Shown here: positions 32,373 through 38,983 of the stretch, one piece after another
Layout of the letters: each line of letters opens with the position of its first letter
How positions within the stretch are numbered: the stretch's first letter is position 1
DNA from: Chloroflexota bacterium
Lineage (GTDB): Bacteria; Chloroflexota; Limnocylindria; Limnocylindrales; CSP1-4
Direction: 5' to 3'
Assembly: GCA_025358515.1 (NCBI GenBank)
Contig: JANYJG010000147.1
Location: forward strand, 1 to 38,983
Length of the DNA stretch: 38,983 nucleotides
Notes under the pieces: generated by a model
Databases searched by the model: none
What the model was told of the DNA's origin: nothing
The model's input: only the letters and a program-made list of their open reading frames with translations
Position numbers and translations under genes: made by a program

Positions 32373-32459
32373 GCCGGAGTGGCGGAACAGGCATACGCAG
32401 CGGACTTAAACTCCGCGGCCCGCAAGGGCATCAGGGTTCGAGCCCCTGCTCCGGCACCA
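32373..32459 (+). tRNA. tRNA-Leu (TAA)
   Basis: An 87-nt type II tRNA. The acceptor GCCGGAG pairs with CTCCGGC. The stem GCGGA/TCCGC encloses loop CTTAAAC, giving anticodon TAA. CCA is encoded. An integrase gene starts 165 nt downstream, so the 3' end is the likely attachment site of the adjoining element. Confidence 0.95.
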
Positions 32460-32485
32460 CAATTTGAGCGTGAAGTGGCGTGAAA

Positions 32486-32518
32486 CGAGCTCCTGAGCAT
32501 GCGACGGCCAGGAGCTCG
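32486..32518. repeat. 10-bp inverted repeat between tRNA-Leu(TAA) and the integrase gene
   Basis: CGAGCTCCTG at 32486-32495 is exactly complementary to CAGGAGCTCG at 32509-32518, with a 13-nt loop. It could terminate the tRNA transcript or belong to the attachment region. Confidence 0.6.
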
Positions 32519-32526
32519 AATTCGTT

Positions 32527-32548
32527 TGGCAGCTTCGTGGCAGCTTCG
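32527..32548 (+). repeat. Perfect 11-nt tandem repeat upstream of the integrase gene
   Basis: TGGCAGCTTCG is present twice with no gap (32527-32537, 32538-32548), 68 nt after tRNA-Leu(TAA). It is a candidate arm-type binding site of the neighbouring tyrosine recombinase. Confidence 0.65.
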
Positions 32549-32623
32549 CAGGTATAAACTCCGCATAGCGCAAGGGCCCCCGGGGCGAACCGGAGGCCTC
32601 CAGGCGCATCGGAGGAACACACC

Positions 32624-33823
32624 GTGAGCCAGTCCAGCAAGCCGAGGCGGAGCGCCGGCGAGGGGGCGATCTACGAGACGGCGGATGGGCGGCTTCGTGG
32701 TTCCATCCTGCTCCCGCTTCCCGATGGCACCTCAAAGCGTGTCTACGTCAGCGGCCGAACGCGCGCCGAGATTACTCGGAAGTTCGACGCGAAGCGCAAG
32801 GAGAGCGACACCGGCGCGGTGACCGGAGAAGATCTCGGCGCCTACCTAGCCCGTTGGGTCGAGGCGTGCCGGCCACGGCTGCGCTCGTCTACGCATGTCG
32901 AGTACGCGCGCCACGTCTCGCAGTACTGGCTGGCTGGTAGCTTCGCGGCCAACCTGGCCAGACTGCCGTTGGCCTGACTGCAGCCCGTCGACGTCGAGCG
33001 ACGCATGAACGAGATGGTTGCACGTGGCCTCTCGCCGTCGACGGCCCGACACGCGCGGTCGATCTTGCGGCGGGCCCTGAACGACGCCATGCGTGAGGGG
33101 CTGCTCAATCGGAACGTGGCGGCCCTGGCAAGGCCACCGCGGGCGCCGCGCCGCGAGATGCGGGCCCTCTCCGCGTCGGAGGCGTCGCGGTTGCTGTCGG
33201 TGTCCGTAGATGAGCCTGCGGGGCCGCTGTACGCCATGGCGATCGCAACAGGCTGTCGACTCGGCGAACTGCTCGGGCTCTCATGGGACGACGTTGCGGA
33301 AGATGGCCGCTCGCTGGTCGTGCGTCGCTCTCTGGCCGAGTCCGGGCACACGCTGGATGCAAAGGGCGGCCGACACGTCACCTGGGCACTGGCCGAGCCC
33401 AAGACGGAGCGGAGCCGTAGGACGGTCATGCTGCCGGCCGTAGGGGTGGAGGCGCTTCGGCACCAGTAGGCCCGCCAGGCCGCCGCCACGCTCGCCGCGG
33501 GTTCGGCCTGGCAGGACCGTCACAACCTCATCTTCACCAACGTCGTCGGACAGCCGTTGAACCCCGAGAGCGTCTCTTCCGGCTTCCGCAAGATGGCCAC
33601 TCGACTCGGGCTCCAGCCGGTCCGTTTCCACGACCTTCGCCATACGGCCGCTAGCCTGCTCCTGGCAGCCGGCGTGCCCCTCAAGGTGGTGAGCGAGACG
33701 CTCGGCCACAGCTCGATCGCCATCACCGCCGACGTCTACCAGCACGTTACACCGGATCTTCGGCGCGAAGCTGCCGATGCGCTCGACCGGGCGCTTCCAG
33801 TGAAGCGTCATCTGAAAGACTGA
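32624..33823 (+). pseudogene. int: Phage-type tyrosine integrase, interrupted by two in-frame stop codons
   Basis: One 400-codon frame from GTG 32624 (GGAGGA 7 nt upstream) to TGA 33821 encodes a full-length integrase, but codon 118 is TGA (32975-32977) and codon 282 is TAG (33467-33469). The frame continues across both stops with uninterrupted homology and no frameshift. The N-terminal part has an arm-binding-type region and a SAM-like core-binding domain (GLSPSTARHARSILRRAL). The catalytic residues are all kept: Arg212 (TGCRLGE), His336 and Arg339 (HDLRHTAA), His362 (LGHSS) and Tyr372. The gene reads away from tRNA-Leu(TAA), the presumed target. It is best read as a recently inactivated integrase; readthrough or a sequencing/assembly artefact are alternatives. 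Confidence 0.85.
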
Positions 33824-33852
33824 ACGGACTGGGCCTCCTACCGTTGGCTCGG

Positions 33853-34239
33853 TCACTCCCGGCCCGACGCGACCTCGCCGATGGCCGAGGACGGAACCAA
33901 TCGTCGCCGGCCGACCTTGACGCTCCGGATGCGTCCTGCCCCGATTTCAGAATAGAGGGCGGTCCGACCGATGCCGAGAGCCCGGGCGGCCTGCTCGATG
34001 CTCAGCAGCTGGTCGGGTTTCCGCTCGCTCGGCGGACGCTCGGCGGCAAACTCATCTCGGAGCGCAGCCACAAGCTCCGTCACGGCCGTCGTGAGCCGGT
34101 CGCTCATCGGACCACGGGCGTTCGACGGCACGACGGGCAGGAGCATCGACCTGATGATCTGGCCTCCGCCTCGTAACGACTGCCGCCCGGATTGGCGCTC
34201 CCGTTCGGATCCAGGCTTGCGCATTGGCAACTCGTTCAT
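33853..34239 (-). CDS. Helix-turn-helix protein, excisionase-like
   Basis: A 128-residue protein whose C-terminal 55 residues form a MerR/excisionase-type winged helix (LLSIEQAARALGIGRTALYSEIGAGRIRSV ending in VGRRRLVP, here described in two parts: the helix-turn-helix, then the wing). The long start ATG 34239 is chosen because it overlaps the replication gene's stop codon by 4 nt (ATGA). An internal ATG at 34107 would give an 84-residue protein containing only the conserved part. In actinomycete integrative elements a small xis gene sits between rep and int, and this gene occupies that place. It should direct excision or repress the module. It is convergent with the integrase pseudogene, whose end is 29 nt away. 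Confidence 0.75.
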   Translation of the reverse strand: MNELPMRKPGSERERQSGRQSLRGGGQIIRSMLLPVVPSNARGPMSDRLTTAVTELVAALRDEFAAERPPSERKPDQLLSIEQAARALGIGRTALYSEIGAGRIRSVKVGRRRLVPSSAIGEVASGRE

Positions 34240-35690
34240 GGCGCCGACCGATGCCGGTGCCAGTGGCGTGCGGTGCTCGTCGACACATTCCGCTTATGAG
34301 CCGACCCGGCAGAACCGAAAGACTCCAAACCATCCGGCGAGGAGGCGCTTCCACGGAAGCTCGAGGCCACGGCCCGCTCAGCCGGAGATAGGCCAGATCC
34401 GGCGTAGCGGAAGCTCCGTCGGATGACGACCTGGTCGCCTATGCCCTTGGCCCTGATCTGGGCGAGCCAGGGATCGGCCTGGGCTCGATACTCGGCCCGG
34501 ACGCCGCGCAACGCCGCGAAGGTCACCGAGTAGCGACGGGCCTTGGTCAAGAAGTGGCCGCGGAAGCCGAGGCTATGGGCCCAACGTGGGCTCAGCATCC
34601 AGGCCAACCGCATCAGCGCTCGCGCGTGGTCGGACAGGTCCGCTCGCTCGATCACTCCCTTGACGCGGATTCGGCGATCGAGGCCGCCGCCAACGCCTGC
34701 GTCCTTGGTTGCGTACTTTGCTAGGTACCCTGCGACTGCGACACGATCTGCGTCGCCGACGCTGGTGTTGCGCGGGATGGGCCTGACGTCGATCTGTACG
34801 CCCCAACGGACGATCAGCTCACGACCGTCGGGTCCTACCACCGTGACCGCTACTCGCGCCGCGGTGCGGGCGACGGCCTCCGCTAGACGCTGCGCCGTCG
34901 CTCCGCCCGCCGGCGCGGTGTCGGGACCGTCCGGTCCGTCAAGCCGGATGACCGCATGGACGTGCACGGCACCGCGGGCCTGGAATTCCGCGACCTTCGC
35001 CTAGGCGACGCGGACCCTGGTGCGCAACGCTGCGACGCTAAGTCCGCTCAGGGCGGCGAGCTCGCGTGGCAGGTACGTGATTGTTCGGCGCCACAGGGCG
35101 CCGAGGTTCGCGTTCCAGAGGGCCGCAGTTTCGTAGTCGTAGCAGTCTGGGCAGAGCGCCTGCCCGATCCGGGGATCGTCGCCGGCGTGCCGCTCGAGAC
35201 AGCGCGTCGGGATGCCGTGTTCGCATTCCTGCGGTTGACCACTGACCCGGCAACGGCGCACCTCACCAGCATCGACCACACGGCGATGGACCGCGCCGAA
35301 CGATGGTGCGGTGAAAGTCGCGAACACGAGTGGATGCGAGCCGACCGATGCTGACACGCCTCGGGCCTCGTTGCCAGAAAGGCCAGCCGTGACGAGGAAG
35401 TAGGCATCGCGACGGTAGCGTTCCGAGCAGGGAGGACACCGCGTCTCGCGTCGATTGCCACAGGCGACGAGCACGAAGCCTGGCGCTTGTGCTCTCGTCG
35501 ACCGCCGAGCCACGACCGCTCCTGAGTGTGCCGAGACGGCGACCGACTCACCTTCGAGGCGGATCGGCGAGGTGCAGCCGCCGGTGCGCCTGATCAACTC
35601 GACGACGGCCGGCGCGCCAGCGCCGTAGCGGCGCGTGAGCACCGCCAGGGACGCCGGCTGAGACGCGGGCCGAGACGCAGCGACCAGCAC
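34236..35690 (-). pseudogene. RepSA-like replication initiator (HUH type), interrupted by one in-frame TAG
   Basis: A 485-codon frame from GTG 35690 to TGA 34236 is broken only by TAG at 35003-35001 (codon 230). The two halves read as one protein: cysteine pairs in the first half (CGNRRETRCPPC, CEHGIPTRC, CPDCYDYETA), then, after the TAG, AKVAEFQARG, the HUH metal-binding motif (His243, His245 in HVHAVIRLDG) and GYLAKYATK with candidate catalytic tyrosines Tyr322 and Tyr326. This is the replication initiator family of actinomycete integrative elements and plasmids such as pSAM2. In relatives the position before AKVAEFQ is often Tyr, so a TAC or TAT to TAG change is likely. The gene overlaps the HTH gene by 4 nt and follows the Pra-like gene after 10 nt. 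Confidence 0.8.
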
Positions 35691-35700
35691 CGCTATTTCC

Positions 35701-36126
35701 TCAGGCGCCCTGCTCGGGGCGATGGAGGGGCTGCGGGACCTGCGCCTTTGGGGACGCGCCTCGAACCGCCGTAGCCCGGAATGCCCAGGCCAGGCGCGGC
35801 CGAGAGCCCGAAGCGTCGACGTATGGCGTTGCCGTCAGTCCCTCGAAGGCGACCGACGGAAACGGCGAACCCGCAGCCGCCGGCGGCAACGTCGGCGGGT
35901 TGCGAGCCGAAATCTTGACCCGCACGACCTTGCTTCGCGCCTCCGGGTCGGCGTCGAAGACCGAGATCGCCCACGTCGGCAGCCCCGAGTCTCGATCGTG
36001 CGCCTGGACCTTCTGCTCACGGGTCGAGGCCTCGAAGTCGACGACCTGCTCTACGGCGCCAACGGCGTATGCCCCTGCCGGGAACACCAGCTCGTTGGTG
36101 ATTGGAATGTGCCTGCTAAGTGCCAT
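35701..36126 (-). CDS. Plasmid replication/integration/excision activator, Pra-like
   Basis: A 141-residue protein starting at ATG 36126, with AGGAGA about 8 nt upstream. It carries the blocks typical of the activator protein found beside RepSA-type initiators: FPAGAYAVGAVEQVVDFEAS, STREQKVQAHDRDSGLPTW, VFDADPEARSKVVRVKIS, and FEGLTATPYVD followed by RPRLAWAFRA. In pSAM2 the Pra protein switches on the rep-xis-int genes. Here the gene is first in a pra-rep-xis order on the minus strand, which supports that role by context. It is intact, unlike the rep gene. The family match is from memory and firm at the level of the sequence blocks. Confidence 0.8.
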   Translation of the reverse strand: MALSRHIPITNELVFPAGAYAVGAVEQVVDFEASTREQKVQAHDRDSGLPTWAISVFDADPEARSKVVRVKISARNPPTLPPAAAGSPFPSVAFEGLTATPYVDASGSRPRLAWAFRATAVRGASPKAQVPQPLHRPEQGA

Positions 36127-36718
36127 GTCATGTTCTCCTATCTGATTTGGACAGCCGGAATCAGCCGACGCTTTGCTCACAGCTATCGCCGTTAAGAGCT
36201 CGCGTAGGGGGCTCCGGAAAGTGGGGGCGAGCCCTCTCTTTTGGTCCGGAATGCCTTACCGGGACCTGGGCCAGTCGCCACACAAGACGCTAGGCCGACC
36301 AACCGGTAGAGTCAAGGTTTTCTGCGTACCATCGTGCGTACCAAATTCGCCGGAATCCGCTGGCGCGACCGTCAGCCTGTGTGAAAACGGCAGTCCTGAG
36401 CTCGGACGACGTCTGGGATCGCGGACTCAACCGCGGCCAGCCATGTGGTCGGTGCGATGGAAGCGTTCTCGAGGGACTTCGCTTTGATCGCTGCGACCGG
36501 CGAGTATGGCCCGATGCACGGGGTCATCGGGCGGGTTCGCCTCTTATCGCCGCGATCCGCTCTTGGGAACCTACCGAGAGGGCGGGCTGGTGATCATATC
36601 AGCGCAGTCGAGAGCGTACGCAGGCTTGACCCGAACCTTGGTTGGCTGAACCTCGGACGCCGCTTGTTACAACTTTCTCTACTGCATCAAAGGCGGTATG
36701 TGACCGCGCACGGTGGAT
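36127..36718. other. Gene-poor stretch upstream of the Pra-like gene
   Basis: About 590 nt with no convincing coding sequence on either strand. It holds a 9-bp stem with one G-T pair (36206-36214 with 36229-36237) followed by CTTTT on the plus strand, and a near-tandem repeat of TGCGTACCA (36323-36331 and 36335-36343). It probably contains the promoter of the pra-rep-xis module and/or the far border of the element. Confidence 0.4.
36323..36343 (+). repeat. TGCGTACCA direct repeat
   Basis: TGCGTACCA occurs at 36323-36331 and 36335-36343 with a 12-nt period. It recalls the tandem repeats next to tRNA-Cys and tRNA-Leu(TAA) but with a different core, so its relation to them is uncertain. Confidence 0.45.
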
Positions 36719-36961
36719 CTAGACGGGCGGGCGGATTGGGAGCGTGGCTCTATCCCAGTCGGGCCCCAGCAGGGGAACGGGTAGCGTCGGCGTCAACGTC
36801 TGGGAGGCGGCGTCTGCCTTCATCACGGCGTAGCCGTCGGGCCAAATCGCTCTCGCGGCCTCCTCGATTTGGGGATCACAGCGCGGACAATCGTATATAC
36901 CTTGTCGTTCATCGATCTGGCGAACCAACGGCGTCTTCAGCTGTGGTCCAGAACTCTGCAC
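36719..36961 (-). CDS. Small hypothetical ORF with a CPRC motif
   Basis: An 80-residue frame starting at GTG 36961, located after the candidate immunity gene on the same strand. It contains YDCPRCDPQIEEAARAIWP, that is, a Cys-x-x-Cys knuckle followed by a helix. The rest is Pro/Leu-rich with no recognised domain. There is only one Cys pair, so a full zinc site is not evident. It could be a remnant of a longer gene, a small protein of the Rhs cluster, or a chance frame. Confidence 0.3.
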   Translation of the reverse strand: MQSSGPQLKTPLVRQIDERQGIYDCPRCDPQIEEAARAIWPDGYAVMKADAASQTLTPTLPVPLLGPDWDRATLPIRPPV

Positions 36962-37018
36962 TCGTTTGTCGACAACCTATTCGTGTTGCGCCCGTCATCC
37001 TCCAACGCGGTTGGCATG

Positions 37019-37546
37019 CTACTCGTACTCGATCACTCCGCCTGGTCGGACGACGACATGGGGCAGTTCCGTGGCCGGCTGAAACAGCCGCCAGCATTCG
37101 TTTGTCTCGTCGTCCGCCGGCTCTACAAACCCAAGGTCGGTCAAAGTCTCCAGCACGCAGCCGTCAGTAAAGACGAGTCGAAGATCGCCAGCTTCGCCAA
37201 GGGTGGCCGATTCAGCGCGGTGCACGGTTTCTCCGTGGGCGAGGAATTGCTCCATGAGTTCATCTCGTCGAGACCCGCCCAAAGAGTGAGGTTTGAAGTC
37301 GTCGTCGGAGACGCCTCGTGCGGGGACCCAGAAGTCGCGACGGCCAACTAGAACTCGGCCACTGGCGCGGATTCGCCACCCACCGATCAGATGAAGAGCC
37401 CACTCGCCGACCGTCCTGACCTCGCCGCGAAACTCTTGCGTCACGCGATCGCCGAACTGGAACATCTCCATGTCGGCCGCTCGCGTCCGATCCCAGATAT
37501 GGCGGCCTTCAAGCGCGCTCACCGCCTGCAGAACTCGTTCATCCAC
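37019..37546 (-). CDS. Unrecognised protein downstream of the Rhs gene, candidate immunity protein
   Basis: A 175-residue soluble protein if started at GTG 37546, which has AAGGG 8 nt upstream. An in-frame ATG at 37606 would add 20 residues but lacks a well-placed ribosome-binding site. Seen: MEMFQFGDRV, EWALHLIGGWRIRASGRVLVG, RDFWVP, DLRLVFTDGCVLETL and NECWRLFQPATELPHVVV. The pattern is that of a small alpha/beta protein with a conserved Trp-rich core. I recognise no named domain with confidence. It follows the Rhs gene on the same strand, which is where polymorphic-toxin immunity genes usually sit. The immunity role is inference from position. Confidence 0.65.
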   Translation of the reverse strand: MDERVLQAVSALEGRHIWDRTRAADMEMFQFGDRVTQEFRGEVRTVGEWALHLIGGWRIRASGRVLVGRRDFWVPARGVSDDDFKPHSLGGSRRDELMEQFLAHGETVHRAESATLGEAGDLRLVFTDGCVLETLTDLGFVEPADDETNECWRLFQPATELPHVVVRPGGVIEYE

Positions 37547-37652
37547 ATTCAGTTCCCTTCCGGCACAGAATCCAGACCGTGGGGTGACCGCTTCTTGTTG
37601 GAACATTCTCCGGTGCTTGACAGCGCGTCAAGGCTCGAATGCGGCCACACTC

Positions 37653-38983
37653 CTATCCCTTGCACCTCTCCATCAGTTGGAGGGCGATGTCATATATCTC
37701 GTCAGGGGTGTAGCCCTGCCTGCTGATTGCGAGGTGGAGCGCCCGTTGGATCTTCCTCGTAAAGGTGCAACCCAGCTCTTTGGCGGCCTCCTTGCCCATC
37801 CGGTGCATCACCTCATTCTCGACTTCATTGTTCGACATGCGTGCACCGTACTCATCGAACGGCATTCGGCCAGTCGGATCGGATAGGTGGACGGGGTTCT
37901 GGCTGCCGTAGCCGTAGGGGCTAAACTCGGATCCGGGCAGCCCAACCAGTGCGAGCGAGTTGGCCGAAGGACCGCGAAGCGCAGGCGTCATGGATGATCC
38001 CGAGCATCCCGTCCCACAATTCGCCTTGGACAACGCTGGGGCGCTCACGCTATCTAATGCGTTGCCGTAGAGACCGACCGGATCTTCACTGAGAAAGGCA
38101 CCGGCGACCGAGTCGTAGTAACGAGCACGGGCATAGTAGAGCCCGGTTCCGGAGTCGTAGCTGTAGGTCCCGTAGGCGTAGGTACCAGGCGAAGTGCCGA
38201 CAGCGGAGCCGTAGGCGGTGTACGTGAAGGTGGACACCAGGGCCCCGCTGCTGTTCGTGAACCCGGTGACTGAGCCGACGCCGTCGGCGAGCGGATACGT
38301 AACCGCGCCACTAACGTTGCTTTCCAGCAGCACGCCTGGTAGATCGCCGGTGCCCATCGTAGTGACGTAACTCGCCCGCAGAGCGTTTGCCCCGTCGTAC
38401 TCGGCGACCACATTGGCCCCGAGGTTGGCGTAGCGGGTGGTGCCGGCGGCGCTCGACTGCTCGACCCGACGGCCGATGGCGTCGTATCGATACGCGACGG
38501 TGCTGCCGTCGGGCAGCTGAGCCGAAGTCATCTGGTGGAGAACGTTCCAGGTGTAGGTTGTGACCTTGCCGGTTGCGCGCTCGGTGCGGCCGGTCTGGTC
38601 GCCCTCGTTGTCGTTGGTGTAGGTGAACCTGGCATCGGAGAGCAAGCGGTTGGCGGCGTCGTAGGACTGGCTTGACTGCGTCTGGTTGCCTGCGGGGTCG
38701 TAGGCGAAGGTCTCGTCCGGCAGGCTCGACCCGGCCGGAGCAAGGACTGAGATCAGCCGATCGGCGGTGTCGTAGCCGTAGGTGGTAGTGCCGGCGGAGT
38801 CCGTCTTGGTCGTGCGCCGACCGGAGTCGTCATAGGTGTACGACAGGGCATCGATGGCCGTTGCACCCTTTAAGCTCGTCCGCGACGAGAGCTGGCCGGT
38901 TAGCTCGTAGGAATAGACGTCGTTCACGCCGTTGGGGCGCGACAGGCTCGCGAGACGCCCTAGCGGGTCGTAACCGAAAGTGA
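37653..38983 (-). CDS. RHS/YD-repeat protein, 5' end outside window, with a short unrecognised C-terminal tip
   Basis: The frame is open from the right edge to TAG at 37655-37653 (443 codons seen), so this is the C-terminal part of a large protein. YD repeats are frequent (YDPLGRLASLSRPNG, YDTADRLISV, YDPAGNQTQS, YDAANRLL, YDAIGRRV). The Rhs-associated core follows: DSGTGLYYARARYYDSVAGAFLSEDPVGLYG. An insertion of about 45 residues with two Cys (CGTGC) comes before the closing GYGSQNPVHLSDPTGR. The last 68 or so residues, after DPTGR, are unlike the core and include EVENEVMHRMGKEAAKELG and DEIYDIALQLMERC. In polymorphic toxins this position holds the toxin domain. I recognise no toxin family. 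Rhs proteins are large secreted or surface proteins used in contact-dependent competition. Confidence 0.88.
   Translation of the reverse strand, partial: TFGYDPLGRLASLSRPNGVNDVYSYELTGQLSSRTSLKGATAIDALSYTYDDSGRRTTKTDSAGTTTYGYDTADRLISVLAPAGSSLPDETFAYDPAGNQTQSSQSYDAANRLLSDARFTYTNDNEGDQTGRTERATGKVTTYTWNVLHQMTSAQLPDGSTVAYRYDAIGRRVEQSSAAGTTRYANLGANVVAEYDGANALRASYVTTMGTGDLPGVLLESNVSGAVTYPLADGVGSVTGFTNSSGALVSTFTYTAYGSAVGTSPGTYAYGTYSYDSGTGLYYARARYYDSVAGAFLSEDPVGLYGNALDSVSAPALSKANCGTGCSGSSMTPALRGPSANSLALVGLPGSEFSPYGYGSQNPVHLSDPTGRMPFDEYGARMSNNEVENEVMHRMGKEAAKELGCTFTRKIQRALHLAISRQGYTPDEIYDIALQLMERCKG

Noticed and set aside
32624-36126. Stop-codon reassignment as an explanation for the three in-frame stops
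   Set aside because: TGA ends the HTH gene and the rep frame, and TAG ends the Rhs gene, its neighbour and the helicase gene. A global code change does not fit, so point inactivation or sequence error is simpler.
35526-36195. Plus-strand frames opposite the Pra-like and Rep genes
   Set aside because: Antisense to genes with recognisable family blocks; Arg-rich and without start signals.
36206-36237. Hairpin with CTTTT tail as a definite terminator
   Set aside because: The stem contains a wobble and has a 14-nt loop, and no plus-strand gene ends just before it. It is kept only as a note in the gene-poor stretch.
36445-37170. A 241-codon plus-strand frame near the Rhs cluster
   Set aside because: Its composition (Arg/Ser-rich) and lack of motifs suggest a shadow. 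It overlaps the better supported minus-strand gene at 37019-37546.
37553-37566. A TCCGGCACA match to the tRNA-Leu(TAA) 3' end as a possible attR
   Set aside because: Only about nine bases match and the T-arm sequence is absent, which is expected by chance.
1-38983. CRISPR array
   Set aside because: No series of three or more evenly spaced repeats with unique spacers was seen. The repeats found are two-copy tandem units.

Overview
The window is a high-GC bacterial chromosome segment, most likely from a Chloroflexota lineage (Limnocylindria-like) or a related deep-branching Gram-positive-type group. This placement is inference from gene content: a WhiA/YvcK/RapZ block, cofactor-independent phosphoglycerate mutase, paired SecD/SecF, a type 2 (mycobacterial-type) PyrF, no outer-membrane genes, and many genes that look leaderless. 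No rRNA or other marker in the window settles the taxonomy.

Layout. Positions 1-3418 hold a sugar-type ABC importer: a solute-binding protein cut by the left edge, then two MalF/MalG-type permeases, closed by a strong intrinsic terminator at 3442-3470. Positions 3583-6867 hold two small uncharacterised genes and two RDD membrane proteins, the second with two RDD domains. On the minus strand, 6861-9573 carry a UvrD-type helicase and an aldo/keto reductase. The reductase is divergent from guaB across an intergenic region with a perfect 21-bp inverted repeat. guaB (without CBS domains) is followed by a GT87-like membrane protein and uvrC.

Positions 13957-27625 are a dense housekeeping block on the plus strand: secD-secF, recJ, pyrF, rapZ-yvcK-whiA (4-nt overlaps), tpiA-gpmI (4-nt overlap), secG and an orphan peptide-type solute-binding protein. 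It combines protein export, DNA repair, pyrimidine synthesis, lower glycolysis and envelope/carbon regulation. Several of these genes have a -10-like hexamer 6-8 nt before the start codon and no Shine-Dalgarno sequence, which suggests leaderless mRNAs.

Positions 27641-32459 hold eight tRNA genes (Leu-CAG, Leu-GAG, Val-TAC, Phe-GAA, Gly-GCC, Gln-TTG, Cys-GCA, Leu-TAA), interrupted by an Ig-like/CAP surface protein and a lemA-htpX pair.

The right end is accessory DNA. Downstream of tRNA-Leu(TAA) lies a tyrosine integrase gene with two in-frame stop codons. It is convergent with a minus-strand module resembling the replication module of actinomycete integrative elements: a Pra-like activator, a RepSA-like HUH initiator broken by one in-frame TAG, and a small HTH/excisionase protein. 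Tandem 11-nt repeats follow both tRNA-Cys and tRNA-Leu(TAA) and look like integration-site debris. The window ends in the 3' part of an Rhs/YD-repeat gene on the minus strand. It has a short unrecognised C-terminal tip and an unrecognised downstream gene that could encode its immunity protein.
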